Below, piece after piece: positions 54,551 to 62,610 of a stretch of DNA of 64,000 bases. Position numbers and translations under genes: made by a program. Origin of the DNA: CBDCNH01 sp965219015 (lineage in GTDB: Bacteria > Pseudomonadota > Alphaproteobacteria > Rhodobacterales > Rhodobacteraceae); the NCBI GenBank assembly GCA_965219015.1, contig CBDCNH010000011.1, forward strand, positions 1,054,001-1,118,000. Direction: 5' to 3'. Numbering within the stretch: the stretch's first letter is position 1; each line of letters opens with the position of its first letter. Below the pieces are notes generated by a model. It did no database searches and had not been told where the DNA came from. It was given only the letters and a program-made list of their open reading frames with translations.

Positions 54551-55514
54551 ACGCCTGTTCACGACGCATCCGCTGCACCCGGAGGTGACGAAGGCGCTCG
54601 CGATCCTCGGCGACCTCCGCATCGCCAGCGCGCCCACCCGGAAGTGCATCGCAGCCGAAAGCGAAGGCGCGGCGATCGTGGTTGTCCGCGCGCCGATCCC
54701 GGAGGCGGTGCTGCGCCCGAGGCTGCGCGCGCTGGTACGGCACGGCGCGGGGCTCGACATGATCCCGGTCGGGGCCGCGACCGCGATGGGCGTGCTCGTC
54801 GCCAACGTGCCGGGCGCCAATGCGCTGACGGTGGCCGAGCACGCGCTCTGGAGCGCGATGGCGCTTCTCCGCCGCCATCCGGCAGTGTCCGTCGACCTTC
54901 GCACGCGAGGATGGGCCGCGGCGCGGGCCCATGCGGACGAGGGGCGCGAGCTCTCGGGTCGCATCCTCGGGATCGTCGGGATGGGCGCCGTCGGCACGAC
55001 CTTGGCGCGCATCGCCGTGGCGGGCTTCGGGATGCAGGTGCTCGCGGTCACGAAGCGAACCGACCTCGCGCCCGGCGTGAACGCGGTGCCGCTCGCCGAC
55101 ATGCTGCGGCGGGCCGACATCGTGGTCCTCGCCTGCCCGCTGACAGACGCGACGCGCGGGCTTCTCGGACCCGCCGAACTTGCCCTCCTGCGACCGCATG
55201 CGGTGCTCGTCAACGTCGCGCGGGGACCGGTCGTCGACGAGGCGGCGCTGGTCAGGGCCTTGCGGGAGCGCCGGCTGGCCGGAGCGGCGCTCGACGTGTT
55301 CGAGACGCAGCCGCTTCGTGCCGGGCATCCGCTGCTCGACGTGCCGAACGTGATCCTGACGCCGCACATGGCCGGGATCACCGAGGAAAGCATGCTCAGG
55401 ATGGGGATGGGCGTGGTGGCTGAAGTGCGCGCAATCCTCGAAGGCGGGCGTCCGGTGAGCTTCTGCAACCCGGAAGTCTGGGACCGCTACCGCGCCCGCT
55501 TCCCCGCAGGCTGA
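54543..55514 (+). CDS. D-2-hydroxyacid dehydrogenase (NAD-binding)
   Basis: A 323-residue 3-phosphoglycerate-dehydrogenase-like enzyme. The Rossmann motif is LGIVGMGAVGTTLARIA. Catalytic residues are Arg in VNVARGPVVDEAAL, Glu in LDVFETQPL and His in LTPHMAGITEES. It reduces 2-oxo acids or oxidises D-2-hydroxyacids, which fits the end of a sugar-acid pathway. The first 8 bases overlap the GntR gene. Its stop abuts the convergent ATPase gene (no gap). Confidence 0.92.
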   Translation: MRERLFTTHPLHPEVTKALAILGDLRIASAPTRKCIAAESEGAAIVVVRAPIPEAVLRPRLRALVRHGAGLDMIPVGAATAMGVLVANVPGANALTVAEHALWSAMALLRRHPAVSVDLRTRGWAAARAHADEGRELSGRILGIVGMGAVGTTLARIAVAGFGMQVLAVTKRTDLAPGVNAVPLADMLRRADIVVLACPLTDATRGLLGPAELALLRPHAVLVNVARGPVVDEAALVRALRERRLAGAALDVFETQPLRAGHPLLDVPNVILTPHMAGITEESMLRMGMGVVAEVRAILEGGRPVSFCNPEVWDRYRARFPAG

Positions 55515-56567
55515 CTAGGCAAGGCTCTGTCCCGTCGCGCGGTCGAAGAGCAGCACCTTCTCCGGCGCCCAGCCGAAGCGCACCGTCTCGTCAATTCGAA
55601 CGCGCGTTCCGGCGGGTGCCATCGCGTGCAGCCGCGCGTCGCCGACCTGCATGGTGAGGATCTTGACGACGCCGTGGTCCTCGATGTCGAAGATCCGGCC
55701 CTCGGCGGGAGCGCCGGCATCGAGCCGTACGTTCTCGGGTCGTATGCCGAAGGTCAGCTCGCGGCCGTCCGACGCTGCCGCGACGGGCAATCCACCGCCG
55801 CCGAATACCAGATGGCCGTCCTCGATGCGCCCGTCGATGAGATTCATCGGCGGCGAACCCACCGCCCGCGCGACGAAGGTGTCGCGGGGCCGGTCGTAGA
55901 CCTCCGAGGGCGTGCCGACCTGCACGAGCCGGCCGCGGTTCAGAACGCCGATCTTGTCGCCCATCGACATCGCCTCGACCTGGTCGTGGGTGACGAAGAG
56001 GAACGTGGCGCCGAGTTCGCCGTGGATGCGCTTCAGCTCGACCCGCAGCGCCTCGCGGAGCTTGGCGTCGAGTGCCGACAATGGCTCGTCCATCAGGAAC
56101 ACCTTCGGCGCCCGGACGATGGCGCGGCCGATCGAGACGCGCTGCATCTCGCCGCCCGAGAGCCGTTCGACCTTGCGGTCGAGCAGACGCGTGATCTGCA
56201 GTGTCTGAGCCGCCTTTTCCACCCGCGCCGCGATCTCGGCGGCCGCCATGCGGCGGATCGGAGACTTCAGGGGAAATTCGAGATTGCCGCGCACCGTGAG
56301 CCGCGGGTAGAGCGAATACTGTTGCAGCACGAGCGCCACGTCCCGCTCGGCGGCGTTGCGGTCCGAGACGTCGCGGCCGTCGATCTTGACCGTGCCCGCG
56401 GTCGGCGCCTCGAGCCCGGCGACGACCCGCAGCGTCGTCGTCTTGCCCGCCCCTGTCTGGCCGAGGAGCACGAAGAACTCGCCGTCCGCGATCTCGAGGT
56501 CGAGCCCGCGCAAGGCGCGCGTGCCACCGAAATCCTTGGTGATGCCACGAAGCGAGATCGATGCCAT
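55515..56567 (-). CDS. Sugar ABC transporter ATP-binding protein, second ATPase
   Basis: A 350-residue UgpC/MsmX-like ATPase. Walker A GQTGAGKTT (usual PSGCGKST altered), signature LSGGE, Walker B VFLMDEPLSALDA, and a C-terminal TOBE/OB domain. It pairs with the adjacent, different ATPase; the two probably form a heterodimer, as in GlpS-GlpT. ATG 56567 overlaps the previous stop (ATGA) and is preferred to a GTG five codons upstream. Last gene of the six-gene importer operon. Confidence 0.9.
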   Translation of the reverse strand: MASISLRGITKDFGGTRALRGLDLEIADGEFFVLLGQTGAGKTTTLRVVAGLEAPTAGTVKIDGRDVSDRNAAERDVALVLQQYSLYPRLTVRGNLEFPLKSPIRRMAAAEIAARVEKAAQTLQITRLLDRKVERLSGGEMQRVSIGRAIVRAPKVFLMDEPLSALDAKLREALRVELKRIHGELGATFLFVTHDQVEAMSMGDKIGVLNRGRLVQVGTPSEVYDRPRDTFVARAVGSPPMNLIDGRIEDGHLVFGGGGLPVAAASDGRELTFGIRPENVRLDAGAPAEGRIFDIEDHGVVKILTMQVGDARLHAMAPAGTRVRIDETVRFGWAPEKVLLFDRATGQSLA

Positions 56568-57652
56568 CAGGCCGCCCCCCACAACGCCACACCACTTGCC
56601 CGATCAAAGAAATGCGCGGCGGCGGCATCGATCCCGACCCAGACCTCCTGCCCTGCGCCGCGCACGAAGCCCGCCTCAGTGCGGGCGCGCAGCGTGCGGC
56701 GACCGAGGCGCACGTCGACGATGTCGTGGCTGCCGAGCGGCTCGACGTTACTGGCGATGCCCCGGAGGTCGCCCGGCGCGCCGTCGTGCCGGAGCGCCAC
56801 CGCCTCGGGCCGCACGCCGAGCGAAAGCAAACGTCCGTTCGGCAATGCGTCGAGCTGCTGCGCCGGGAAGGCGAAGCCGTCGGGCGCACCTTCCAGCCGC
56901 ACGGTGTCGCCCACGACCTCGGCGTCCACCACGTTCATCACCGGCGAACCCACGAACTCGGCGACGAAGCGGTTGGCGGGCCGCAGGTACACCTCGTCCG
57001 GCGCGCCGACCTGCTGGAGAACACCGTCGTGCATCACGACGATGCGGTCGGCGAGGCTCATCGCCTCGATCTGGTCGTGCGTGACGTAGACCGACGTGCT
57101 CGCGCGCGCGACGTGCAGGCGCTTGATCTCCGCGCGCATCTCCTCGCGAAGCTTGGTGTCGAGCGCACCGATCGGCTCGTCCATCAGGAGCGCCTTCGGC
57201 CGCCGCACCAGCGCCCGCCCGATGGCCACGCGCTGCATGTCGCCGCCCGAGAGCGCAGAGGGCTTGCGCGCGAGGAGCGGCGTGAGATGCAGGATCTGCG
57301 CCACCTCGCGCACCGCGGCCTCGCGGTCGCCGCGCGCCATGCTCACGGCGCGGAGCGGAAAGGCGATGTTCTCGGCCACGGTCATATGCGGATAGAGCGA
57401 GAACGACTGGAACACGAAGGCGATGTCGCGGTCGGCGGCCTTGCGATCCTGCACCTCCACGCCGTCGATGGCGATGCTGCCCGAGGTCACGCTCTCGAGC
57501 CCGGCGATGGCGCGCAGCGTCGTGGTCTTGCCGCAGCCGGACTGGCCCAGCATCACCACGAACTCGCCGTCGGCGATGGTGAGGTTCATGTCGCGGATGA
57601 CCTGCGCCGGACCGAAGAACTTCTGCACGTCGGCGAGCCGGATCTCGGCCAT
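56567..57652 (-). CDS. Sugar ABC transporter ATP-binding protein, first ATPase
   Basis: A 361-residue ATPase. Walker A is GQSGCGKTT, signature LSGGD, Walker B LLMDEPIGALD, and a C-terminal TOBE domain from about residue 240. It overlaps both neighbours by ATGA, so it is tightly coupled. Together with the second ATPase it resembles two-ATPase importers such as the glycerol GlpSTPQV system rather than standard one-ATPase sugar importers. Confidence 0.92.
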   Translation of the reverse strand: MAEIRLADVQKFFGPAQVIRDMNLTIADGEFVVMLGQSGCGKTTTLRAIAGLESVTSGSIAIDGVEVQDRKAADRDIAFVFQSFSLYPHMTVAENIAFPLRAVSMARGDREAAVREVAQILHLTPLLARKPSALSGGDMQRVAIGRALVRRPKALLMDEPIGALDTKLREEMRAEIKRLHVARASTSVYVTHDQIEAMSLADRIVVMHDGVLQQVGAPDEVYLRPANRFVAEFVGSPVMNVVDAEVVGDTVRLEGAPDGFAFPAQQLDALPNGRLLSLGVRPEAVALRHDGAPGDLRGIASNVEPLGSHDIVDVRLGRRTLRARTEAGFVRGAGQEVWVGIDAAAAHFFDRASGVALWGAA

Positions 57653-57927
57653 CAGGGGCGCTCCCGCGGGTCGTCGGGCGAGGGACGCAGCGGATCGTGG
57701 CGCGGGTGCGGCACGGCGTCGAAGATGTCGAGGTCTTCGGGGTCGGCTTCACGCACCGGCGAGAACTTCGAGCACACGAGAAACGCGACCAGCCCCGCGA
57801 GCGTGATCGTCAGCCCGTAGCGGTGCAGCCCGAGCATCCACGGCTGGCACAGCGCGACGATCCCGAAGATCATCGCCCATTGCGCGATGGGCACGAACCA
57901 AGCGTGGTTGAGCGCGCGCAGGCTCAC
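57652..57927 (-). CDS. Small two-helix membrane protein inside the ABC operon
   Basis: A 91-residue protein, not recognised. Two hydrophobic segments (FVPIAQWAMIFGIVALCQPWML and YGLTITLAGLVAFLVCS) are followed by a polar, Pro/Asp/Arg-rich tail (residues 54-91). The start is taken as GTG 57927 overlapping the permease stop (GTGA); the end overlaps the first ATPase (ATGA). Placement between permease and ATPases argues for a structural part or accessory of the transporter. Two-ATPase glycerol importers also carry a small membrane protein, but clear homology was not seen. Confidence 0.72.
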   Translation of the reverse strand: MSLRALNHAWFVPIAQWAMIFGIVALCQPWMLGLHRYGLTITLAGLVAFLVCSKFSPVREADPEDLDIFDAVPHPRHDPLRPSPDDPRERP

Positions 57928-58883
57928 TTGCGGATCGCCCCGAACGACATGCCGCGCAGGAGATGGTTGCGGAGGAGGAACGTGAACACCGCGACGGGAA
58001 TGAGGAAGAGGAGCGTGCCCGAGGCGATCACCGTCCAGTCCGGCAGGCCGGAGCCGACCTGCGACGGGATGTAGGGCGGCGCGGTCTGCGCGTTGCGGTT
58101 CGTCATGATGAGCGCGAAGGCGTACTCGTTCCAGGCGGTGATGAAGCAGAACACCGCCGTCGCCGCGATGCCGGTCATCGCCTCGGGCAGTACGATCTTC
58201 CGGAACGCCTGCATCCGCGTGTAGCCGTCGACCAGCGCGGCTTCCTCGTACTCGCGGGGGATCTCGTCGATGAAGCCCTTCATCAGCCACACGCTGAACG
58301 ACAGGTTGAACGCGGTGTAGAGGATGATGAGCCCGAGATGCGTGTCGTTGAGCCCGACGACGCGGTACATCAGGAACATCGGGATCGCGACGACGACGGG
58401 TGGCAGCATTCGCGTCGAAAGAATGAAGAACAGCCAGTCGTCCTCGCCGCGCACCTTGAAGCGCGAGAAGCCGTAAGCGGTGAGCGTGCCCATCGACACG
58501 GCGAGCAAGGTCGACACGATCGACACGACGAGCGAGTTCATGAAGCGGTTCGGATAGCCCGAAAGCTTCACCTCGCCGCCGGGGCCGCGCACGACCTTCT
58601 CGCCGCCGTCGAGCACCGTCTGCTCCCACCAGGGTGCGGACGCGTAGTCTTCCGGCGTCGCAGGAGCGCGCAGCTGGCTGCGGCGGAGGAAGAGCTTCAC
58701 GAAGGGCGACACCTCGGGCTCGAAGAGCACCGTCGGCGGCATCGTCGTCGCGAGGTTGCGCGGCTTGAACGCGGTCGAGCCGATCCAGTAGATCGGCACC
58801 AGCATGATGACCGTCGCGATCAGGACGGCGGCGATGGCCGCGCGGTTCGCGACCTTCTCGCCCGTGGTTCGGATCGCGGCCAC
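57924..58883 (-). CDS. Carbohydrate ABC transporter permease (MalG-like)
   Basis: A 319-residue permease with six helices and a larger than usual first periplasmic loop (about residues 45-110). The EAA loop is EEAALVDGYTRMQAFRKIVL. The C-terminal ITAWNEYAFALIMTN is typical of MalG/UgpE-type subunits. It follows the other permease with a 1-base gap and overlaps the small membrane gene. Confidence 0.92.
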   Translation of the reverse strand: MAAIRTTGEKVANRAAIAAVLIATVIMLVPIYWIGSTAFKPRNLATTMPPTVLFEPEVSPFVKLFLRRSQLRAPATPEDYASAPWWEQTVLDGGEKVVRGPGGEVKLSGYPNRFMNSLVVSIVSTLLAVSMGTLTAYGFSRFKVRGEDDWLFFILSTRMLPPVVVAIPMFLMYRVVGLNDTHLGLIILYTAFNLSFSVWLMKGFIDEIPREYEEAALVDGYTRMQAFRKIVLPEAMTGIAATAVFCFITAWNEYAFALIMTNRNAQTAPPYIPSQVGSGLPDWTVIASGTLLFLIPVAVFTFLLRNHLLRGMSFGAIRK

Positions 58884-58884
58884 C

Positions 58885-59790
58885 TCAGCGCGCCTTCACG
58901 CGGTTGAGGTACTTCACGTAGATATTGGTGATCGCCACCACCATCACCAGCACGATGTAGGCGAAGGCCGACGACATCCCCGTCTGCCATTCCTGGAACG
59001 CCATCTTGTAGAGCCGGATCGAGATCAGCTCGGTCGTCGGCTGCGACGAGAGCACGTAGGCGAGGTCGAAGGTCTTGAACGCCTCCATCGTGCGGAAGAT
59101 GATCGCGATCATCAGGATCGGGGCGACGAGCGGCAGGGTGATGCGGAAGAACGTGTAGAACGTCCCCGCGCGGTCGATCTCGGCGGCCTCGTAAAGGTGC
59201 TTCGGCACCGCCGAGAGCCCCGCGAGCGACAGCAGCATCACGAACGGCGCCCACATCCAGATGTCGACGAGCGCGATGGCCCAGAGCGCCACGTCCGGGT
59301 TCGCCAGCCACTCGAAGTTACCGAGCCCGAGGAAGGAGTTGATGATGCCGAAGTTCGGGTCGTAGAGGAGCTTCCAGAACAGCCCCACCACCGCCATCGA
59401 CAGCATCATCGGCAGCAGAAGGAGCGTGGTGATGAGGCCCTTGAACGGCATCTCGCGATTGAGGAGCATCGCCAGCCCGAACCCCACGATCACCTGCCCG
59501 GTGACGGAGATGATGACGTACTTCGCGGTGATCGTGAAGTTGGACCAGATGTAGGGGTCGCTTAGCAACGCGCGGTAGTTCGCGAGGCCGACGAACTTGG
59601 CCGGGGCATTGGTCGAGGCGCGGAAATCGGTGAACGAGTAGCCGAGCGACCACAGCAGCGGGAAGATGTTGAACACGATCAGGAAGGTGATCGTCGGGAT
59701 GATGAAGAGGTTGCGGATCGCGAGATCGCTGAACCCGCGTCTGGCGGCGCGGCTGCCCGGATCGAGCCGGGTGATGACGGAGGTGGTCAT
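58885..59790 (-). CDS. Sugar ABC transporter permease (MalF-like)
   Basis: A 301-residue permease with six helices. The EAA loop is YEAAEIDRAGTFYTFFRITL. The N-terminal domain (FTDFRASTNAPAKFVGLANY) resembles UgpA/MalF short forms. A strong hairpin separates it from the binding-protein gene upstream, 24 bases before its ATG. Confidence 0.92.
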   Translation of the reverse strand: MTTSVITRLDPGSRAARRGFSDLAIRNLFIIPTITFLIVFNIFPLLWSLGYSFTDFRASTNAPAKFVGLANYRALLSDPYIWSNFTITAKYVIISVTGQVIVGFGLAMLLNREMPFKGLITTLLLLPMMLSMAVVGLFWKLLYDPNFGIINSFLGLGNFEWLANPDVALWAIALVDIWMWAPFVMLLSLAGLSAVPKHLYEAAEIDRAGTFYTFFRITLPLVAPILMIAIIFRTMEAFKTFDLAYVLSSQPTTELISIRLYKMAFQEWQTGMSSAFAYIVLVMVVAITNIYVKYLNRVKAR

Positions 59791-59813
59791 CGGGTCGGGC
59801 GTCTCCTGCCTGT

Positions 59814-59848
59814 GGACCGGGAGACCGGGCGCGCCGGTCTCCCGGTCC
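59814..59848 (-). promoter_or_regulatory. 15-bp perfect hairpin between binding-protein and permease genes
   Basis: Perfect 15-base-pair, GC-rich stem (arms 59814-59828 and 59834-59848) with loop GCGCG, starting 2 bases after the binding-protein stop. There is no T-run. Such elements protect the upstream mRNA from 3' decay and make the binding protein more abundant than the permeases. Confidence 0.75.
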
Positions 59849-59850
59849 CG

Positions 59851-61161
59851 CTATTTCGTCCGGCCATACTTCTCGAACGTCGCCTTCCAGTCCCCGGCGA
59901 GGCCGTCGAGCGCTTCCTTGGCCGTGCCCTCGTCGCCGACGACGAAGGGATACAATCTGCGGTTCGCGGCAGTCAGCAATTCAGCGAACTCCGGCACCGC
60001 CCAGAAGTCCTTCACCCGGAACATCGTCTGGTAGAACGCCTCGTTGTAGGGCGTGGCCTTGCGGAAGTCCTCGCTCTCGAGCACGGCAGCGCTCGCGGTA
60101 TAGCCGCCAAGCTCGGCCCAGCGCTTCTGCACGTCGTCGCGGATGAACCACTCGAGGAACTTCATCGCCTCGTCCTTGTGGGTCGAGTAGCTCACCACCG
60201 AGATCCCCTGCCCGCCCAGCGCCGCGTACTGCTCGCCGGTCGGGCCGGCCGGGTTGGCGAAGAAGCCGGTCTCGGCGGCGTGCGGGTTGGTCGCGGGGTT
60301 GAGGAGCGCCGGCAGGAACGCGAAGAAGTTCATCGACATCGCGACGAGCCCTTCGGTCATCGCCTGGTTGTCCTCGACGAAGAAGGTCTTCGCCCAGCCC
60401 GGCGGCGTGTAGGAATAGAGCCGCTTGTAGTCCTCGAGCGCCGTCACCGCCTCGGGCGCGTTGACGATGCCGTCGACCTCGTAGGTCGCGTAGTCGCCGA
60501 GCGACGCGCCGTAGGAAAAGATCGCGTTCTCCACGCCCATCACGAGCGCATCGTAGGAATTGTCGGTGTAGACCGCGACGCCGTAGCGGTTCTCGGCGGG
60601 CCGGTTGAAGAACTCCGCGATGTCGAGGAGCTGCGCCCAGGTCGTCGGCGGCGCGAGCGGATAGCCGTACTTCGCCTGGAAGGCCTCCATCTCCTTCGGA
60701 TCCTCGAACCAGTCCTTGCGGTAGGACCAGCCCACCGCGTCGCCTTCGGCGGGGATCGCCCAGTACCGGCCGGAGTCGCCGGGATACTCGGCGTAGTACT
60801 TCACCGTCGCGGGCGCGAAGACCTTGCCGAGGTCATGCTCGTTGAAGAAATCGGTGAGGTCGACGTAGTGCCCGCCCTCGGACGCGGCCCCGAGCCACTG
60901 GCTGTCGCCGACGATGAGGTCATAGGCCGACCCGCGCGCGTTGAACTCGGTAAAGGCCTTGGTCTGGAAGTCGGCCCAGGGGGTCGTCTCGACGACCACC
61001 TCGACGCCGGTCTCGGCTTCGTACTCGTTCACCAGTTCCTGCAGGTAGTTGGCGGGATCCCACTCGGCCCAGAAGATCACCAGATCCTGCGCCGATGCGG
61101 CCGGCGCCGTCAGCGCGGTTATCGCCGCCCCGACGACGAGGCCGGTCAGTTTCGTCCGCAT
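59851..61161 (-). CDS. Extracellular solute-binding protein (family 1)
   Basis: A 436-residue periplasmic receptor. The signal peptide ends near TAPAASA-Q. Mature start LVIFWAEWDPANYLQELVNEYE; further blocks are YDLIVGDSQWLGAASEGGHYVDL, IPAEGDAVGWSYRKDWFEDP and GGQGISVVSYSTHKDEAMKFLEW. The Trp-rich pocket suggests a sugar or polyol ligand. ATG 61161 begins the signal peptide, with GGGAGG upstream; an in-frame start six codons earlier is less good. Operator-like palindromes lie in the promoter region shared with the divergent Tm-1-like operon. Confidence 0.92.
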   Translation of the reverse strand: MRTKLTGLVVGAAITALTAPAASAQDLVIFWAEWDPANYLQELVNEYEAETGVEVVVETTPWADFQTKAFTEFNARGSAYDLIVGDSQWLGAASEGGHYVDLTDFFNEHDLGKVFAPATVKYYAEYPGDSGRYWAIPAEGDAVGWSYRKDWFEDPKEMEAFQAKYGYPLAPPTTWAQLLDIAEFFNRPAENRYGVAVYTDNSYDALVMGVENAIFSYGASLGDYATYEVDGIVNAPEAVTALEDYKRLYSYTPPGWAKTFFVEDNQAMTEGLVAMSMNFFAFLPALLNPATNPHAAETGFFANPAGPTGEQYAALGGQGISVVSYSTHKDEAMKFLEWFIRDDVQKRWAELGGYTASAAVLESEDFRKATPYNEAFYQTMFRVKDFWAVPEFAELLTAANRRLYPFVVGDEGTAKEALDGLAGDWKATFEKYGRTK

Positions 61162-61244
61162 GTCCGTCGTCCCTCCCAAAGACCTCTCGCGATCCGCAGA
61201 CCGCCGGCGTCTGATGCACCGTGCGGACCGCGCTCGCTGAAGTT

Positions 61245-61255
61245 TGGTACTACCA
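61245..61255. promoter_or_regulatory. GntR/FadR-type operator 3
   Basis: TGGTACTACCA, an exact TGGTnnnACCA core, 84 bases upstream of the solute-binding-protein ATG. Flanks are only partly symmetric. Confidence 0.7.
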
Positions 61256-61377
61256 GATTTGGGAACCCGTCAAGGCTCCAGCCGCATGCGGGTACGCGGG
61301 CTCCAGCGATTGACCTTGATGAAGCAGTACGACAGGGTTGGCCATAGCAGCGAACGGGCATGGCGTCTTGCGCCGAA

Positions 61378-61390
61378 CTGGCCTGACCAG
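61378..61390. promoter_or_regulatory. GntR/FadR-type operator 4 (weaker)
   Basis: CTGGCCTGACCAG, perfect 4-5-4 palindrome with core TGGCCTGACCA, one base from TGGTnnnACCA. It lies 14 bases before the ATG of the Tm-1-like gene, where binding would block initiation. Confidence 0.5.
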
Positions 61391-61404
61391 ACCGGGAGAC
61401 CCTG

Positions 61405-62601
61405 ATGGCGGGTCGAGTTTACCTTGTCGGCACCGCCGACACCAAGGGCGAGGAACTCGCCTTCCTCAAGAGCCTGCTGGCGCCGCATCTGCCGGATCTG
61501 GCGCTCGTCGATCTCGGGCACGAGAGACCGACCACGAGCGTGGACATCTCCGCGCGCGAGATCGCGCAGGATCACCCCGAAGGGCCGGGGTTCCTCGACA
61601 CGTCCGACCGGGGCACGCACACCGCCGGGATGGGGGCGGCGTTCGGGGCGCACTGCGCGCGCCACGCGGGCGCGATTGGCGGCATCCTCGCCATCGGCGG
61701 CGGCGGCGGCACGGCGATGGCAACGGCGGGGATGCGCGTGCTGCCGCTCGGGGTGCCGAAGGTGATGGTCTCGACGCTGGCCTCGGGCGACACGGCGCCC
61801 TACGTCGACATCGCCGACATCGCGATGATCCCGGCCATCACCGACCTCGCCGGGCTGAACCGGATCAGCCGCATCGTGCTGACGGCCGCCGCCGCCGCGT
61901 TTCGCGGGATGCTCGACGCGGTGGAGGCGCCCGCCGCCGACGCGCGCCCCGCGATCGGCCTGACGATGTTCGGCGTCACCACGCCGGCCGTCACTGCCAT
62001 CGCGGCACGGCTCAGGCCCGATTACGACGCGCTCGTGTTCCACGCGACCGGCACCGGCGGGCGGGCGATGGAGGCTCTGGCGGGCGAAGGCCACCTCGCG
62101 GGCCTCCTCGACGTGACAACCACCGAGATCGCCGATCTTCTTGTAGGCGGCGTGCTGGCAGCGCGTCCGTCCCGGCTCGATGTCGTCGCGGAGACGCGGC
62201 TGCCTTACGTCGGAGCTCCCGGCGCGCTCGACATGGTGAACTTCTGGGCGCCGGCCACCGTTCCGGAGAGGTTCCGGGGCCGGAGGTTCTACGAGCACAA
62301 CGCCAACGTGACGCTGATGCGGACGACCGCCGCCGAATGCGCCGAGATCGGCGCCTGGATCGGCGCGAAGCTCCAGGCCTGCGGGGGCGCGCTGCGGTTC
62401 CTCATCCCCGAGGGCGGCGTCTCGGCGCTCGATGCGCCCGGCGGTGCGTTCCATGACCCGGAAGCGAACGCCGCGCTCTTCGACGCGATCGAGGCAGCGG
62501 TGACGCAGACCGACGAGCGCCGCATCATACGCCTGCCCTGCCACATCAACGATCCGGCCTTCGCCGAAGCCGCCACCGATGCGCTCATCGCCATCCTCTG
62601 A
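61405..62601 (+). CDS. Tm-1-like ATP-binding domain protein (UPF0261)
   Basis: A 398-residue protein of the UPF0261/Tm-1-like family. N-terminal blocks are YLVGTADTKGEELAFLKSLL, IGGILAIGGGGGTAMATAGM (glycine-rich nucleotide loop) and KVMVSTLASGDTAPYVDI. C-terminal blocks are GLTMFGVTTPAVTA and FHATGTGGRAMEAL. The tomato Tm-1 virus-resistance protein fuses this domain to the TIM-barrel-like domain encoded by the next gene. The bacterial reaction is unknown. It is divergent from the ABC importer and shares its operator region, so it probably works on the imported compound or its product. Confidence 0.9.
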   Translation: MAGRVYLVGTADTKGEELAFLKSLLAPHLPDLALVDLGHERPTTSVDISAREIAQDHPEGPGFLDTSDRGTHTAGMGAAFGAHCARHAGAIGGILAIGGGGGTAMATAGMRVLPLGVPKVMVSTLASGDTAPYVDIADIAMIPAITDLAGLNRISRIVLTAAAAAFRGMLDAVEAPAADARPAIGLTMFGVTTPAVTAIAARLRPDYDALVFHATGTGGRAMEALAGEGHLAGLLDVTTTEIADLLVGGVLAARPSRLDVVAETRLPYVGAPGALDMVNFWAPATVPERFRGRRFYEHNANVTLMRTTAAECAEIGAWIGAKLQACGGALRFLIPEGGVSALDAPGGAFHDPEANAALFDAIEAAVTQTDERRIIRLPCHINDPAFAEAATDALIAIL

Positions 62602-62610
62602 GGACCACAC

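Larger units (their letters stand above)
61162..61404. promoter_or_regulatory. Divergent promoter region, ABC importer / Tm-1-like operon
   Basis: 243 bases between two divergent operons. It holds the two operator-like palindromes listed separately (61245-61255, 61378-61390). The A/T-richer stretch at 61240-61262 is a likely promoter core for the binding-protein gene. No clear consensus -35/-10 pair was identified. Confidence 0.55.
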
